From Lentisphaeria bacterium (lineage in GTDB: Bacteria; Verrucomicrobiota; Lentisphaeria; Oligosphaerales; PUNB01): DNA of 5,709 nucleotides. Location: assembly GCA_007133055.1 (NCBI GenBank), contig SLNM01000131.1:1-5709 (forward strand), in the 5' to 3' direction. Below are positions 4,808-5,709 of this stretch, one piece after another (within the stretch, counting starts at the first letter, position 1; every line of letters begins with the position of its first letter). Made by a program: the position numbers and the translations under genes. The notes under the pieces were generated by a model that searched no databases, was not told the DNA's origin, and was given only the letters and a program-made list of their open reading frames with translations.

Positions 4808-5709
4808 ATGTCTGTCTTTCCCTCGCATATTTCACCGGAACCCTTGATTTATTGTCGTTCCTCGAGCGCCGATCCCAGTTTCAATCTAGCCTGCGAGGAG
4901 TGGCTTTTACGCGAAGCTCCTCTGTCCGGTCCGATCTTGTTTGTTTATCGCAACGCTTCCTCGGTAATCATTGGTCGCAACCAGAATCCCTGGCGCGAGT
5001 GCGCTCTGCCCCGCCTGGTGTCGGAGGCAATACCGGTATATCGGCGCAGTTCCGGCGGCGGCACTGTCTATCACGACCATGGCAATGCTAACTTCGCGCT
5101 CATCGGCCACCGTCGCCACTATCTTCCCATCCGTCATTTGCAGTTGGCGGCGGGTGCTCTTCGCAGGCTTGGTATTGAGGCGCGGATCAATCTTAATCGC
5201 GATCTTTATGCGGGCGCTAAAAAAATCTCCGGCTCCGCCTTCACTCTCACCTCCCAGCGTACTCTCCAGCACGGCACTTTGCTGATCAACAGCGATCTGC
5301 GGCGGCTGCGAGCGGCTTTGCTGCCTCCCTCGCCCTTGGCCCAGGCCATAAGCGGCAGAGCTGTGCCCTCGATTCGCGCCACAGTCGGCAACCTGGTCGA
5401 GTTTGCGCCCGGTTTTACCTTCGGCAAGTTCACTCGGTCGCTGCTCGCGGTCTGGCAGGCCAATCATCGGAAGAGCCCGATTTCCAGGTTGTACCTGCAA
5501 CCGGGAAAGGCGGTGAAGCAAATGCCGGGATTCAAGCGGTACCTGGATAAATACCGCAGTCGCCAGTGGCAGATTGCTCGAACTCCGGACTTCGATGTCC
5601 GGTGGAGCAACCCATGGCGGGGGAGGCAGATACAATGGTCTCTGGCGGTTTGCGATGGTCGTGTCCGGAGCGCGGAGGCTACTGCGGACAACCAAAAAAC
5701 ACCGCCGGA
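4808..5709 (+). CDS. lplA: Lipoate-protein ligase A, 3' end cut off by the window edge
   Basis: The frame runs from ATG 4808 through 300 codons to the right edge without a stop. The family activates free lipoate with ATP and transfers it to a lysine of lipoyl domains (pyruvate and 2-oxoglutarate dehydrogenases, glycine cleavage H protein) in the cytoplasm. Diagnostic motifs: FNLACEEWLL (25-34), VIIGRNQNPWRE (53-64), the lipoate-binding RRSSGGGTVYHDHGN (79-93), GAKKISGSAF (136-145) with Lys139 in the place of the catalytic lysine, HGTLLINSDL near 154-163, and SIRATVGNL about 190-198. The segment WQIARTPDFDVRW and the following residues match the C-terminal accessory domain, so only the last part is missing. 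No good ribosome site precedes the ATG. TTG at 4844 is an alternative start that would fit the usual short N-terminus. The gene is separated from gspB by over 600 bases and is probably its own unit. Confidence 0.93.
   Translation, partial: MSVFPSHISPEPLIYCRSSSADPSFNLACEEWLLREAPLSGPILFVYRNASSVIIGRNQNPWRECALPRLVSEAIPVYRRSSGGGTVYHDHGNANFALIGHRRHYLPIRHLQLAAGALRRLGIEARINLNRDLYAGAKKISGSAFTLTSQRTLQHGTLLINSDLRRLRAALLPPSPLAQAISGRAVPSIRATVGNLVEFAPGFTFGKFTRSLLAVWQANHRKSPISRLYLQPGKAVKQMPGFKRYLDKYRSRQWQIARTPDFDVRWSNPWRGRQIQWSLAVCDGRVRSAEATADNQKTPP

Noticed and set aside
4907..5695. Minus-strand open frame of 262 codons at the right end
   Set aside because: It lies opposite lplA, whose catalytic motifs are intact. 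The antisense reading has no family features.

Overview
The window looks like a piece of chromosome from a Gram-negative (two-membrane) bacterium of moderate-to-high GC content. It has an outer-membrane efflux lipoprotein, a periplasmic adaptor, and a GspA/GspB pair of the type that works on secretin assembly. No ribosomal RNA, tRNA or phylogenetic marker is present, so the lineage is open. The style of the adaptor and the TolC-like protein, and the many GC-rich intergenic hairpins, remind me of PVC-superphylum or other environmental bacteria, but this is a weak impression and a proteobacterium is also possible.

Layout from left to right. (1) 1-2199, minus strand: a two-gene efflux operon, with a TolC-family outer-membrane lipoprotein (2199-532) followed 4 bases later by an HlyD-type membrane-fusion/adaptor protein (527 to beyond the left edge). 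(2) 2200-2755: a divergent, gene-free region filled with short GC-rich hairpins, a perfect 9-bp-stem hairpin, and a palindromic array of degenerate 13-bp repeats. (3) 2756-4170, plus strand: a translationally coupled pair, a GspA/ExeA-type AAA+ ATPase (GTG start) and a GspB-type single-pass inner-membrane protein, overlapping by ATGA. (4) 4171-4807: a second gene-free region with the same 13-bp repeat family, a roughly 200-bp nested palindrome carrying three hairpins per half, and an 11-bp inverted repeat next to the following gene. (5) 4808 to beyond the right edge, plus strand: lipoate-protein ligase A, missing only part of its C-terminal domain.

The coding part is conventional. The efflux pair presumably works with an inner-membrane transporter encoded beyond the left edge. 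GspA/GspB presumably form an inner-membrane ATPase complex that helps a type II secretion secretin reach or insert through the cell wall. LplA attaches salvaged lipoate to 2-oxoacid dehydrogenase or glycine-cleavage subunits, and nothing seen links it functionally to the other genes. The most unusual material is non-coding: a dispersed 13-bp-periodic repeat family, found in both intergenic regions and not noticed in the genes, and the large nested palindrome.
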